Under the pieces are notes generated by a model, which saw only the letters and a program-made list of their open reading frames with translations, was not told the origin of the DNA and did no database searches. DNA of 64,000 bases from Salvelinus alpinus. Its lineage: Eukaryota; Chordata; Actinopteri; Salmoniformes; Salmonidae. This document shows positions 28,001 to 37,289 of the stretch, piece by piece. Position 1 is the stretch's first letter. Each line of letters begins with the position of its first letter. The position numbers and the translations under genes are program-made. The stretch spans positions 71,145,313 through 71,209,312 of the forward strand of contig NC_092091.1 in assembly GCF_045679555.1 (NCBI RefSeq), in the 5' to 3' direction.

Positions 28001-31000
28001 CAAGTAAACGATTCTAAGTTTAAAGATGCACTATGCGGAAATCACACCACCACTTCCTGGTTGCTAAAATTCTAATAATTTGCCTAATTTTAGTTTGTGG
28101 CAAAACAAGCAATGTATAGTGTAGAGAATCATTGTAGCATCTAAACCCCTGTGAAATATATTTTCCATAATCCTACAGGTTATCTGTGCGGTTGGTCCTT
28201 CAGCTGGTCAAAATGTTATACTCGGCTACTGCCGTTGAAATTTCGATCCCCTGGCACATGCGCAAAACCACGTAAACACCTGCAAGACTTTGGTTAACAT
28301 ACATGCATCACATGCATGAGCAAACATCTTGATTGCCACACACATTCTCTGAGACCCCCGTTTTGAAGTCTGTTTAAGAATACTTTCCTGTCGATATTTT
28401 GTCAAAAAGTTTGACCAGCTGAAGGACCAACCCCATGGACAATCGGCAGAGTAAATTCAAATATAATTTTATTCAACAATCGTGAGACAAGGGCCATTTT
28501 GTTTTATGTAAATGTGCGTGGCTATGTAGCTCTGGAAAACCCTTCTCGGTTACATTTGTCCACATTTGGCTCCATGTGAACTACAGACGCTGTGTTTAAA
28601 CGTTTAGAAATGTCAATAAACATCACTTTCAAACTGGTTTTGGAAACCTATGCCGATATTCCCCTTATCTTTCATAACAGCAAGAAAAATCTTTCAAATA
28701 AAAAAGCTACACATTTCGTATAAGTTTTGCACAGTATCAACACGCTGTGTGTGCCTCCAGTTGACAAACTACACTTAACAGTTACGCTTACACACACTAG
28801 ATAGCCAATGACTTGTGTAATGGAGCTGAAAGTCATTACACATAGGAATCATTGGACGAAGGCGTCTTCTGTAGAGGGGAGTTTGTTAAGAGCCACACCG
28901 CTCAGTCTGAACATTAACACGCATCGCTTGAGGTACAGTTTTGGAAGCATAAAACAAAAGGTTAAATTCATACACAACTTTATAGGGTTCCCACACGGCC
29001 ATATTTCCATGTTTACTGAAAACAGACAGAAGACAGAGTGGACTACCTGTGCTAATTAACTATCGGTGTCTCTGAACACCTGTGTGTAAACGTTAGACAG
29101 ACACCACAAATGTGTTGTCACTGAAAAATACTGTCTGCTGCAACTGTGTTAAAATAGTAAGTTTATATTTTCATGTGACATGCAAGCAGAGGGATTTATG
29201 TTTCTAGAACCATACCACAATCGAGCCTCCCGAGTGGCGCAGCAATCTAAGACTCGGGAGACTCAGGAACATAAATCCCTCTGCTTTCATATCACTTCAA
29301 ATTATTTCACAAATGGAAAATATACACTTACTGTAGACTGTTTTAACCGCCACTACAGCCTGGGGTTCAATCCCACATCCAGCTGTGACCGGGAGCCCCA
29401 TAGGGCGGCACACAGTTGGTCCAGCGCCATCCGGGTTAGGGAAGGGTTTGGCCAGGGGGCTTTCCTTGGCTCACATTTAGATGGCGTATTTAGTTGTTTT
29501 TGCTTCCAGGGCTAATTCGCCCTTTAAAACAGAACATCCATGTCAGGGACCATCAACTAGATCATGCCGCGGGCCAATTTTTTTCTTTAGCGGATGGCCA
29601 GGGGGCCGGAACATACCCGCGGCAGGTAGCCTAGCGGATAAGAGCGCTGGACCAGTAACCGAAAGGTTGTTGTTTGAAATCCCAAGCCAGCAAGGTTGAA
29701 AAATCTGCCGTTCTGCCCTTGAGCAAGGCAGTTAACCCCAAACAACAACAAATTCCCTGGGCACCAATGAAGTGGACATCTGATTCAGAGGGGTGGGTTA
29801 AATGAGGAAGACATTACAGTTGAATGCATTCAGTTGTGCAACTGACTAGGCATCTCCTTTCCCCTGAAGTACAAATCATTTGTAGACTGCAAATTGACTG
29901 CAAGAAGCCCAAACATATAATATTTGATTACAACATAATTTCAAAACTTTGTTGTTGCTCAGAGCCTAACATTACACCCAAGGGCTAAATTCAGCCTGCC
30001 AGTTGGGGAACCCTGACACAAGGTCCTTGGCCTATGGAGTAATGTTAAGCTCCTTTCGTCCAATATTAGGTTAGTAATGGCTATGCTGTACACAATGGAA
30101 AGCATTTCCACATTCAGGACTAAGATTGGTGGTACTTGTAATTTTAAAGCTGCAATATGTAATTGTTGTGCTACCCAACCAAATTCACATATAAATGGAT
30201 CCGTCATTCTCATTGAAAGCAAGTCTAAGAAGCGGTACATCTGTTCTATGTGTGCTATTTCTATGCTTCGAGTTTAAATTTCGTTTGAGTCTTTTACTTC
30301 TGTGTTGTACACCAGTTTCAAAACAACTGAAAATAAAATATTTTTGGTTATGGAAAATATATTTCACAGCGGTTTGGATGGTACAATGATTCTCAACACT
30401 ATACATGCTAGTTGTCACACTGAAATTAGGAGAACTATTTGAATTTTAGCAACCAGAAAATGGCGGAGATTTCGGTATCGTGCATCATTCAAAGGTGCAC
30501 ATGATTGTTTGTTCATAGCAGAGACAGCCTGCCACATAGGATATTTAGAATTTGAACTTACCTTTCCATAAGGTGTGTCTACATATTTCTCGGTCCTTCC
30601 CTCCAATATGTCTGGGTCATCAAGGCCAGAGCCTCCAATGATTCCAATCTAGCAAGAATATACATGTCATTAGTCACACTCTTGACTATGACCTGTCACA
30701 TAAATTAATAGCTATGTAGGTGCATTGGAGTGGAGTAATGTCAATGACCATTCTACAGTAGCTATCTATGGTGAAATACGTGATACAGTTTGACTGCTAG
30801 CGGATGCCTACTAGCAGGATGTTAGCTAGCTGCTAGTGCACTAACTAGTTCTGCAAGCTGTAAAGTGTATACTTGAGACGTTTGAGTTTAACGTTGTCCA
30901 TGTAGATATAGCTAGCTAGCGACCTAGCTATATCCTGGGTAGCTAATAGCTAGCATAATGTGACACGTGTATCGCTGTAGAATTGTAACATTCTAGCTAG

Positions 31001-31087
31001 TGCATAATGCATTGGTCAGTTTGTCACGAGAAGTCAAACATTTCAACAGGAGAACGTTATTACCTTAATTTGCATGCTTGCTGACAT
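15485..31087 (-). CDS. mtap: S-methyl-5'-thioadenosine phosphorylase
   Basis: Eight coding exons on the - strand, in order 31064-31087, 30562-30648, 27643-27701, 26932-27099, 20904-21006, 20200-20439, 16408-16533 and 15485-15526, sum to 849 nt or 282 aa, close to human MTAP (283 aa). All junctions are GT-AG and phases agree. The enzyme splits methylthioadenosine, the by-product of polyamine synthesis, with phosphate into adenine and methylthioribose-1-phosphate, the first step of methionine salvage; it is a cytosolic trimer. Visible signatures: phosphate-loop [11 protein letters not shown] (Ser15 where human has Thr18), [47 protein letters not shown] and the adenine-binding [14 protein letters not shown]. 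The C-terminus is SSIMLPKQH. It faces cdkn2a/b tail to tail, as in mammals. No lesion is seen, so it should be functional. Confidence 0.97.
15527..16407. other. mtap intron 7
   Basis: 881-bp intron. It contains a short imperfect local duplication (CTGAGAATGTGCTTACTGAG and neighbours, about 16040-16160) and a segment near 15780-15930 that repeats itself weakly (GGGTTCAGAGCCAGG.. and GGTTCAGAGCTAGA..). No other coding sequence is seen. Confidence 0.6.
16816..17030 (+). mobile_element. tRNA-derived SINE (GAGTGGCGCAG head)
   Basis: It begins TCCCGAGTGGCGCAGTGG, has a GGTTCGAAT B box, then CGTGATTGGGAGTC, GGCCCAGCGTCATCCGGGTT and a TTACTTGCCTAGTTAAA tail. This is a standard salmonid SINE. A short internal duplication of the GGCCCAGCGTCAT block is present. 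Confidence 0.85.
18947..19019. repeat. (GT)n microsatellite
   Basis: About 73 bp of uninterrupted GT dinucleotide repeat within mtap intron 6. Confidence 0.97.
20440..20903. other. mtap intron 5
   Basis: 464-bp intron, mostly occupied by a foldback MITE-like element (about 20590-20752). Confidence 0.6.
20590..20752. mobile_element. foldback MITE-like element
   Basis: It shares the core GGCTGGAACGGAATGAATGG with the mirror half CATTCCATTTACTCCGTTCC, giving an imperfect palindrome. The same family is at 38648-38822 and is common in salmonids as a short non-autonomous DNA element. Confidence 0.65.
21007..26931. other. mtap intron 4
   Basis: The largest mtap intron (5.9 kb). Apart from the Tc1-derived element at 26267-26756 I recognise no gene or repeat family. 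Short open frames within it (for example 22519-22860 and 25749-26147) have no exon signals or family resemblance. Confidence 0.6.
26267..26756. mobile_element. internally deleted Tc1-like element
   Basis: A 490-bp element flanked by TA on both sides, with inverted ends (CACTGAAAAAAAATAAACGC at the left and GTATTTTTGTTCAGTG at the right). It retains a degenerate transposase remnant only, so it is a non-autonomous copy of the family also seen at 9405 and 34194. Confidence 0.85.
27100..27642. other. mtap intron 3 with foldback element
   Basis: 543-bp intron. It contains the foldback repeat at 27516-27622, which ends only about 20 bases from the exon 3 donor. Confidence 0.6.
27516..27622. mobile_element. 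short foldback repeat (MITE-like)
   Basis: Two arms of about 42 bp (TGAATCTCAATTGCATACTC and TCCTCTCTCCTCACCT at the left, their near-exact complement at the right) around an approximately 20-base loop. Transcribed RNA could form a long hairpin. Confidence 0.75.
28024..28185 (-). repeat. interspersed repeat, partial copy
   Basis: Inverted partial copy of the element at 30147-30502. Shared blocks include ACTTCCTGGTTGCTAAAATT, the AATTAG...TTGTGGCAAAAC region and GTGAAATATATTTTCCATAA. Confidence 0.65.
29225..29470 (+). mobile_element. SINE (GAGTGGCGCAG head) with internal insertion
   Basis: The head GCCTCCCGAGTGGCGCAGC is separated from the body (GCCACTACAGCCTGGGGTTC...GGGCGGCACACAGTTGGTCC) by about 90 bp of unrelated sequence. 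That insert begins with an inverted copy of the flanking AGCAGAGGGATTTATGTT, suggesting a local rearrangement. Confidence 0.7.
29544..30015. mobile_element. hAT-like MITE split by a SINE
   Basis: Ends CAGGGACCATCAACTAG and CCAGTTGGGGAACCCTG are inverted repeats of the hAT type. The interior matches the uninterrupted copy at 51242-51522, with an HpaI-type SINE inserted after GGGGGCCGGAACAT. Confidence 0.7.
29616..29867 (+). mobile_element. full-length HpaI-type SINE nested in a MITE
   Basis: Head GCGGCAGGTAGCCTAGCGG, HpaI site GTTAAC, and the long 3' part with TCAGAGGGGTGGGTTAAATG and GAATGCATTCAGTTGTGCAA. Confidence 0.85.
30147..30502 (+). repeat. interspersed fish repeat
   Basis: A well-preserved copy of a widespread fish repeat (GCTGCAATATGTAATTGTTG at the start, CATTCTCATTGAAAGCAAGT in the middle, GCAACCAGAAAATGGCGGAG near the end). 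Its transposon class cannot be told from this copy. Confidence 0.6.
30649..31063. other. mtap intron 1
   Basis: 415-bp intron with many GCTAGC/TAGCTA palindromic tetranucleotide clusters (30780-31010). No repeat family is recognised. Confidence 0.6.
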
Positions 31088-31504
31088 ATCTTCTCGGATA
31101 AAAAAATGTATCTGAGATTAGCTGGCAAAAGTACTATATCTTGCAACTGCTGCCTTCACTTCCTCCTATGTCATACGATGACTTGTACAGTAACGTTACG
31201 TGTACTTAAGCGTACCGTTAGTCTCTCGTATCAGAACAATACTCTCACTCAAACAATGTCGGGAAACTTTTAGAGGCTAATTTGTTATGGATTGTAGACT
31301 TTGAGATTCATTATAATTAATCCATAAAACAAACTTTATTTGTACCATTGGCAGTTATTAAATTAACGCCAATTATTTATATAAACACTAGATGACTGTT
31401 AGGGGGCGCTGTTTTGAAACCATCCGCACTCCCCCACGGTTGTAAAAAAAATTTTGGAAGCACAGAAATGGATGCATTATGTGCAAGGGAAAGCGGGATA
31501 CCTA
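31088..31504 (-). promoter_or_regulatory. mtap upstream region
   Basis: The first 100 bp upstream of the mtap ATG contains an ETS-type site, GGAGGAAGTGAAG read on the - strand (about 31153-31165), typical of housekeeping promoters, and no TATA box at a normal spacing. The start site is not determined. Confidence 0.35.
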
Positions 31505-31507
31505 GTC

Positions 31508-31636
31508 AGTTGTACAACTGAACGCATTCAACTGAAATGAGTCTTCCGAATTTAACCCAACCCCTCTAAAATCAGAGAGGTGCGGGGTGCATTAATCAAC
31601 ATCCACGTCATCCGCGCCCGGGGAACAGTGGTTTAA
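31508..31636 (-). mobile_element. 3' part of an HpaI-type SINE
   Basis: Reverse complement of the SINE tail: GTTGTACAACTGAACGCATT, CCCCTCTAAAATCAGAGAGG and a CCGGGGAACAGTGG SmaI-like region followed by GTTTAAC. The tRNA head is missing. Confidence 0.8.
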
Positions 31637-31984
31637 CTATTAATGCCTACATTGTTTTTTTATATTACAGACACCTTATATTATGTGAGTTAAACATAAA
31701 AATAAAACATGACAAAATATATAAAACATTTTCCTTAAAGTATAATTTTTTGAGATTGCTAATGTTACTGCCCCCACTACAACAACAAACGTATTAAATA
31801 CGTGTAATTTTGTCCATGAAACATTTAATTGAAATACTGTAGAATTCCATTAATTCCTATGGAGGGCTGCTCCTACTGTGAGAGCCAATATGGCCGACCG
31901 GTGGCTTCAAAGCCTCTCAATGGCCAATACATAGCATTAGCAATCCAGAATTTATACACATAATTGGTTACCACTCACATGGCA

Positions 31985-32440
31985 GCTGGGACAAATGGAA
32001 TACCAGGGCGCATTTTCAGAGCATGCTCAGACCAGCTGGCATGTTTCAAGCGGACCACCATTGTCCCTGCTCCTGAGAGCTCAAAGGCAGCCTTCCTAAA
32101 CAACTATCGTCCCGTAGCACTCACATCTGTAAACATTAAATGCTTTGAAAGGCTAGTAATGGTGAATATCAACACCATCATCCCAGACACTCTGGACCCA
32201 CTCCAATTCGCATACCGCCCCAACAGATCCACAGATGATGCAATCTCTATTGCACTCTACACTGCTCTCTCCTGGACAAGAGGATTACCTATGTGAGTGC
32301 TGTTCATTGACTACAGCTCAGCATTCATAGTCCACTCAAGCTCGGGACCCTGGGACTGAATACCTCCCTATACAACTGGATCCTGAACTTTCTGACGGGC
32401 CACCCCCAGGTGGTGAGGGTAGGTAACAACCCATCTGCAC
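31985..32440 (+). mobile_element. LINE reverse transcriptase fragment (left part)
   Basis: Reading frame from about 32016 to 32296 contains non-LTR RT signatures: RTTIVPAPESSKAAFLNNYR, PVALTSV, FERLV, LDPLQFAYRPNRSTDDAI. Past a stop at 32296 the RT continues in another frame (FIDYSSAF-like and GPWD...[19 protein letters not shown]). The style resembles fish L2-type/RSg-1 LINEs. It is a 5'-truncated, decayed copy interrupted by later insertions. Confidence 0.8.
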
Positions 32441-33008
32441 ATGCATACACACACACACACTCACATTCAAACACACATACACACATATACACAAGTAAAT
32501 AGTGCCACACATGCCCTCAAACGTATACAGTTGGCCTTGCTGTTTAGATGTTTGTTGTCCTCGATGTCTTTTGTTTTAGCATTGTTGTTTTCTGTTGTTT
32601 TCTGTTGTTTTTCTCTTTAGTTATTTTTGTTGGTGCATTGGGTGGTTGTGGTTTTGGTTGGGTTGGAGGGGGACGGTGTCTTGGGGGGATGGGAGGGGTT
32701 TGGGGTTTGAGAGTCGCGGGGGAGGGGGGGGTTTCTTCGGGGTGGGGGGGGCTGTTGGGGGGATCTTGGATGGTTGGTGGCCTGATGATTAGGAGCTAGG
32801 GCCAGTGGCCAAGAGGTTGCTGGTTTGGGTCCCCAGTTCGACTTGGTGGAGATTCGGTCCTTGTGGCCTTGGGCAGGGCGCTTGAGCCTGGTTGCTCCTG
32901 TGGGTCGCTCTGGATGGGAGTGTCTGCTAGAGGACTGAATGCAATGTAAATGTTGAGCGGCTTCACTGCAGGTAGATTGTATGTTTTAAAATTAGATTTA
33001 AAAAGTTA
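32441..33008. mobile_element. insertion splitting the LINE, with a CA run and tRNA-like SINE
   Basis: A block of unrelated sequence between the two LINE parts: CA-rich repeat 32442-32490, T- and G-rich low-complexity sequence, and a SINE-like unit at about 32775-32955 whose tail GGGTCGCTCTGGATGGGAGT followed by GTCTGCTAGAGGACTGAATG is shared by several fish SINEs. Confidence 0.55.
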
Positions 33009-33117
33009 AATTACTACCCATCTGCCACGTTGACCCTCAACACGGGGGCCCCTCAAGGGTGTGTGCTTAGTCCCCTCCTGTACTCCCTGTTCACCCATGA
33101 CTGTGTGGCCACGCACA
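33009..33117 (+). mobile_element. LINE reverse transcriptase fragment (right part)
   Basis: Continuation of the RT frame after the insertion: the GAPQG-type motif region encoded by CTCAACACGGGGGCCCCTCA and GTCCCCTCCTGTACTCCCTG. It ends where a Tc1 transposon fragment begins. Confidence 0.75.
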
Positions 33118-33865
33118 ACTGATGGTCGGATTCGCGTTTATCATCGAAGGAATGAGCGTTACACCGAGGCCTGTACTCTGGAACGGGATCGATTTGGAGG
33201 TGGAGGGGCCATCATGGTCTGGGGCGGTGTGTCACAGCATCATCGGACTGAGCTTGTTGTCATTGCAGGCAATCTCAATGCTGTGCATTACAGGGAAGAC
33301 ATCCTCCTCCTTCATGTGGTACCCTTCCTGCAGGCTCATCCTGACATGACCCTCCAGCATGACAATGCCACCAGCCATACTGCTCGTTCTGTACGTGATT
33401 TCCTGCAAGACAGGATTGTCAGTGTTCTGCCATGGCCAGCGAAGAGCCTGGATCTCAATCCCGTTGAGCATGTCTGGAACCTGTTGGATCGGAGGGTGAG
33501 GGCTAGGGCCATTCCCCCCAGAAATATCCGGGAACTTGCCGGTGCCTTAGTGGATGAGTGGGGTAACATCTCACAGCAAAAATCTGGTGCAGTCCATGAG
33601 GAGGAGATGCACTGCAGTACTTAATGCAGCTGGTGGCCACACCAGATACTGACTGTTTCTTTTGATTTTGACCCCCCCCCCCCCTTTGTTCAGGGACCCA
33701 TTATTCCATTTCTGTTAGTCACATGTCTGTGGAACTTGTTCAGTTTATGTCTCAGTTGTTGAATCTTGTTATGTTCATACAAATATTTACACATGTTAAG
33801 TTTGTTGAAAATAAATGCAGTTGACAGTGAGGACGTTTCTTTTTTTGCTGAGTTTATATACATTT
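33118..33865 (+). mobile_element. Tc1-like transposon, 3' half with transposase C-terminus
   Basis: A 5'-truncated Tc1-family element. The frame to 33624 encodes about 165 residues of the DDE transposase: RYTEACTLERDRFGGGGAIM, VWGGVS, the catalytic Asp in QHDNATSHTA and the third acidic residue in LNPVEHVW. The first catalytic Asp region is absent or truncated. The 3' part ends in the TIR GACGTTTCTTTTTTTGCTGA. It cannot be active alone. Because the LINE sequence stops at its left border, this copy probably inserted into, or recombined with, the LINE. Confidence 0.85.
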
Positions 33866-34193
33866 TTTAAAACCTGAGAAGTGAAGGAGTGCGTCTGTGA
33901 GTGACGAAGGGAGAACGGAAGGGGGGTGAGATAGGTTTACCAACAGGAGTCGATTTGGTTGCTAACTTATTGCTAGTTATTTATCATCTCATCTGATTAC
34001 ATAGTACCTGTCCTGACTGCATCAAACCGAGAGAAGCTAGTTAAGCTCAGCTAGGTAACGTTAACTAGGCTAATTGAGTTTACATAAATGTAACTGTGCT
34101 CTTTCTCCCCGTCCAAATCCATTCAGATGATTAAGTAGCAGCCTACCTGTTGGCTCTTGGTGTTGTAGCCTGTCCTCATCATTTGACTTTTAT
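33866..34193. other. gene-free spacer
   Basis: Short unique-looking stretch between two Tc1 relics; nothing recognised. Confidence 0.4.
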
Positions 34194-34525
34194 ACTGAAA
34201 AATATATATAAAAACGCAACATGCAACAATTTCAATTTTTTTACTGAGTTACAGTTCATATAAGAAAATCTGTCCATTTAAATACATTCTTTCAGCCCTA
34301 ATCTATTTATTTCACATGACTGGGAATTCATGCCTGGTGAGTATGCAGGCCATGGAAGAACTGGGACATTTGCAGCTTCCAGGAATAATGTACAGAACCT
34401 TGAGACATGGGGCCGTGCATTATCATGCGGAAACATGAGGTGATGGCGGCGATTGAATGGCACGACAATGGGCCTCAGGATCTCGTCACGGTATCTCTGT
34501 GCATTCAAACTGCCATCGATAAAAT
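34194..34525 (-). mobile_element. Tc1-like transposon fragment
   Basis: The left TIR matches 26267 (AACGCAACATGCAACAATTT). On the - strand the transposase remnant reads MNAQRYRDEILRPIVVPF, then HDNARPHVSR (second catalytic Asp) and VPVLPWPAYSPGM. Both the N-terminal part and the right end are missing. Confidence 0.85.
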
Positions 34526-34529
34526 GCTA

Positions 34530-35590
34530 ATTGTGTTCGTCTGTAGTTTATGCCAATGAGTCCAGACAGTTCGCAATGTACATACGAGAAGAGGGGCATC
34601 GTTTACTACCTAAATTATCGGGATTATCTGGTTACCACCAGTGTTTGGAATACATTGACCTCCTTGACAAAACAGACCATGGGACACCTTTTCACAAAGA
34701 GATTCATTGTTCAAATTCCGCAGTGGGTCTGTGTAAATTATGCGATTGTATTGGAGACAGGTTGATGGCAGTGACAGTTATCTATTAATTTACTGTTATA
34801 GTATCTCTAAGTAGCAACCCCGAAAACCAATTGTTCTCACTTTATGATAGAACAGTCAGATTTTTCTGCCTGACTGTGGCGTTCTTTATCTGAATTAATA
34901 GGATTTTCTTGTGATCACAAGACTACTTATTTTGCTCAAATAGAACATTCCGTTTTCTGCCTGAGTGGGGCGCTGTTTACCGCAATTGTCCGGATTATCT
35001 TGTTACCGGAACAAAACCATTTATTTGACTCAACTAGAGATTGAAATAAATTGTATTTCTTTTAAAAGATGGGCCTGGCTGACACAAAAATATATTAGGG
35101 GTAAGGATCCACAGATACAGAGGCTGCTTATCTTTCTGTACATCTCTTTATTTACAATGCTGGCTGTCATGGTTAACAAAAACGCAGGACATTGAATGCT
35201 ACCTGAATTGACTCAGAAAGGTAACATAAATAGGCCTATAGTATCACAGCAAGGTCAAACAGGTGTTTGTGTCAGATTATCCAGTGTCCACAGCAACATC
35301 ATTGATTATTCTCTACTGTGATGTGTACTATGGTTTTAGCCATGCTCTCACTACAACATATTTTCTCTTTCTCCCCTTACGGAGACTCTTGGACCGCAAC
35401 TGAGGACACCCTGGCCTGATTCCTAGACGTGCCTGGGCCAATCCCTCCTGGTCCCCTTCTACCTGCTTGTTGCTGCCTCCACTGGTTCTTTCTCCCCCTC
35501 AAGTAACTGATGCCACTCTGCACACACACAGAAACCTGGATTCCATTACTTACCATCACATCTTTATGAAAAGCCATCAGACCATAGGGT
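34530..35590 (+). repeat. local repeat module, copy 1
   Basis: From about 34840 this is an inverted copy of 36050-36890 and a direct copy of 42300-42970. Shared blocks include TTTTCTGCCTGAGTGGGGCG, AAGATGGGCCTGGCTGACAC, GTTAACAAAAACGCAGGACA and TTATCCAGTGTCCACAGCAA. No protein-coding content can be recognised. Confidence 0.75.
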
Positions 35591-35925
35591 CTTGAAGTGT
35601 TAACACTTTCCCTATAGTCATTATGGATATGGTCTGAGCCTGTCAGTTATCAGTTATTCCATACCAAGGCTAGATGGGGCTGAATGGCAACAACACCACA
35701 CACAACTGCAGTGCAACTAATGATGCAACTAATGACGGAATATTCAATAGACTGTTCAGCCTGTTGAATATTCCATCAATGAACAGAGGGATTTCTTGGC
35801 TTTATTTGACCTTCAAAAAGGGACACACACAATAAAGGGAGTTTATCAAATAAAGTAATTGACAAGAAAAGTCATTCACTACATCAATTGTAGTCACAGC
35901 CTCTCCTTCATTTGCTTAACTAGGG
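35591..35925. other. spacer between inverted module copies
   Basis: 335-bp centre of the 34.8-36.9 kb inverted repeat. Unique-looking AT-rich sequence without recognisable features. Confidence 0.5.
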
Positions 35926-36890
35926 GGAAGGGCTGAAGAAACGGTTTACAATAAGCAGGGCGGGGCTCAACAGGCAGAAGGCATCACAAAGGGCACCATT
36001 TTCTCTAACTTTTCCATGTATAATGCTCTACTTTTTAGTTTTTGAGAGCCTTGGTCAGATGGTCTGATGGCTTTTCATAAAGACGTCATGGTAAGTAATG
36101 GAATCCTGGTTTCTGTGTGTGTGCGGAGAAGGATCAGTGACTTGAGGGGGAGCAAGAACCTGTGGAGGCATCAACAAGCAGGTAGAAGGGGGCCAGGTGG
36201 GATTGGGCCAGGTACAGTATGTCCAGGTGTCTGGCCAGGGTGTTCTTAGTCGCGGTCCAAGGGGAGGGGAGACCTTGAAAAGATGAGGGTTAGTGAGAGC
36301 ATGGCTAAAACCATAGTACACATCACAGTAGAGAATAATCAATGATGTTGCTGTCGACACTGGATAATCTGACACACACACCTGTTTGACCTTGCTGTGA
36401 TAGCGTAGGCCTATTTATGTTACTTTTCTGAGTTAATTCAGGTAACATTCAATGTCATGCGGTTGTGTTAACCATGACAGCCAGATATTGCGTCAGTTGT
36501 TTCGTTTTGACTTCTTGTTACCTGGTAAATAACCAACAGCCATGGTTAACCACAAGGAGAAAAAGGTGAGGGAACAGTCCATGTCAGCCAGGGCCATCTT
36601 TTTAAAGAAACACCTTTTATTTCCATTTCTAGTTGAGTAAAATAAATGGTTTTGTTCTCGTCATAAAATAATCCAGAGAATAGCGGTAAACAGCTCCAGA
36701 CTCGGGCAGAAAACTGAATGTTCTATTCTCAGCAAGGCCCACCTTTTCAAAGAAAACTAATTATATCTATTTGAACAAAATATGTCGTTTTGTTTGTGAT
36801 CACAAGAAAATCCTAACAATTCAGGAAAAGAGCACCACAGCCAGGCAGAAAAATCTGACTGTTCTATTATAAAGTGAGAACAAATAGTTT
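35926..36890 (-). repeat. local repeat module, copy 2 (inverted)
   Basis: Inverted relative to copies at 34840 and 42300; its first 227 bp match 1-212 of the window almost exactly. Divergence from copy 1 is higher in the distal part (36600-36890). Confidence 0.75.
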
Positions 36891-37289
36891 CTCTGATTGA
36901 TATGGCTGTTACTTAGAAATAGAATGAGATGATTTTCCTGTATTAAAACGTGTCCCAGTGCAACATGTCTAGCTCTGCCCACTGGGACATGGCTTACGGA
37001 GCGCTCTTTGAAATAAGCACCCGTCACCATTTTCCAACGGATCGAGAGATCTCACCACACCAGTTTGATGAAAACAAGCTACTACACGCACCGCTATCGT
37101 GAAAACTAACAGCAGCAGGGTTTTTCCTGCATAGAAAAGTCTTGGGTGGGCCGCCCAAGTTTTTTTTCGGGCCGCCTATGTCCAAAAATAAGACAGAACT
37201 AAATAACATTTTACAAATTATACGCATACAATAACAATGCCCAGAACAGCTACCATCTAGCCACACTACACAAACAGTACATTTCTCCT
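36891..37289. other. gene-free spacer
   Basis: No gene recognised. A short inverted motif AGGGTTTTTCCTGCATAG and a CCGCCCAAG..CGGGCCGCC region near 37125-37180 probably belong to a small dispersed repeat. Confidence 0.4.

Larger units (their letters stand above)
27702..30561. other. mtap intron 2
   Basis: 2.9-kb intron full of repeats: a fish interspersed repeat in two opposed copies (28024-28185 and 30147-30502), a SINE at 29225-29470, and a hAT-like MITE (29544-30015) with a SINE inside it. No other exon is recognised. Confidence 0.6.

Noticed and set aside
33336-33569. - strand frames across the Tc1 transposase at 33.2-33.6 kb
   Set aside because: Antisense shadows; the DDE motifs are on the + strand.
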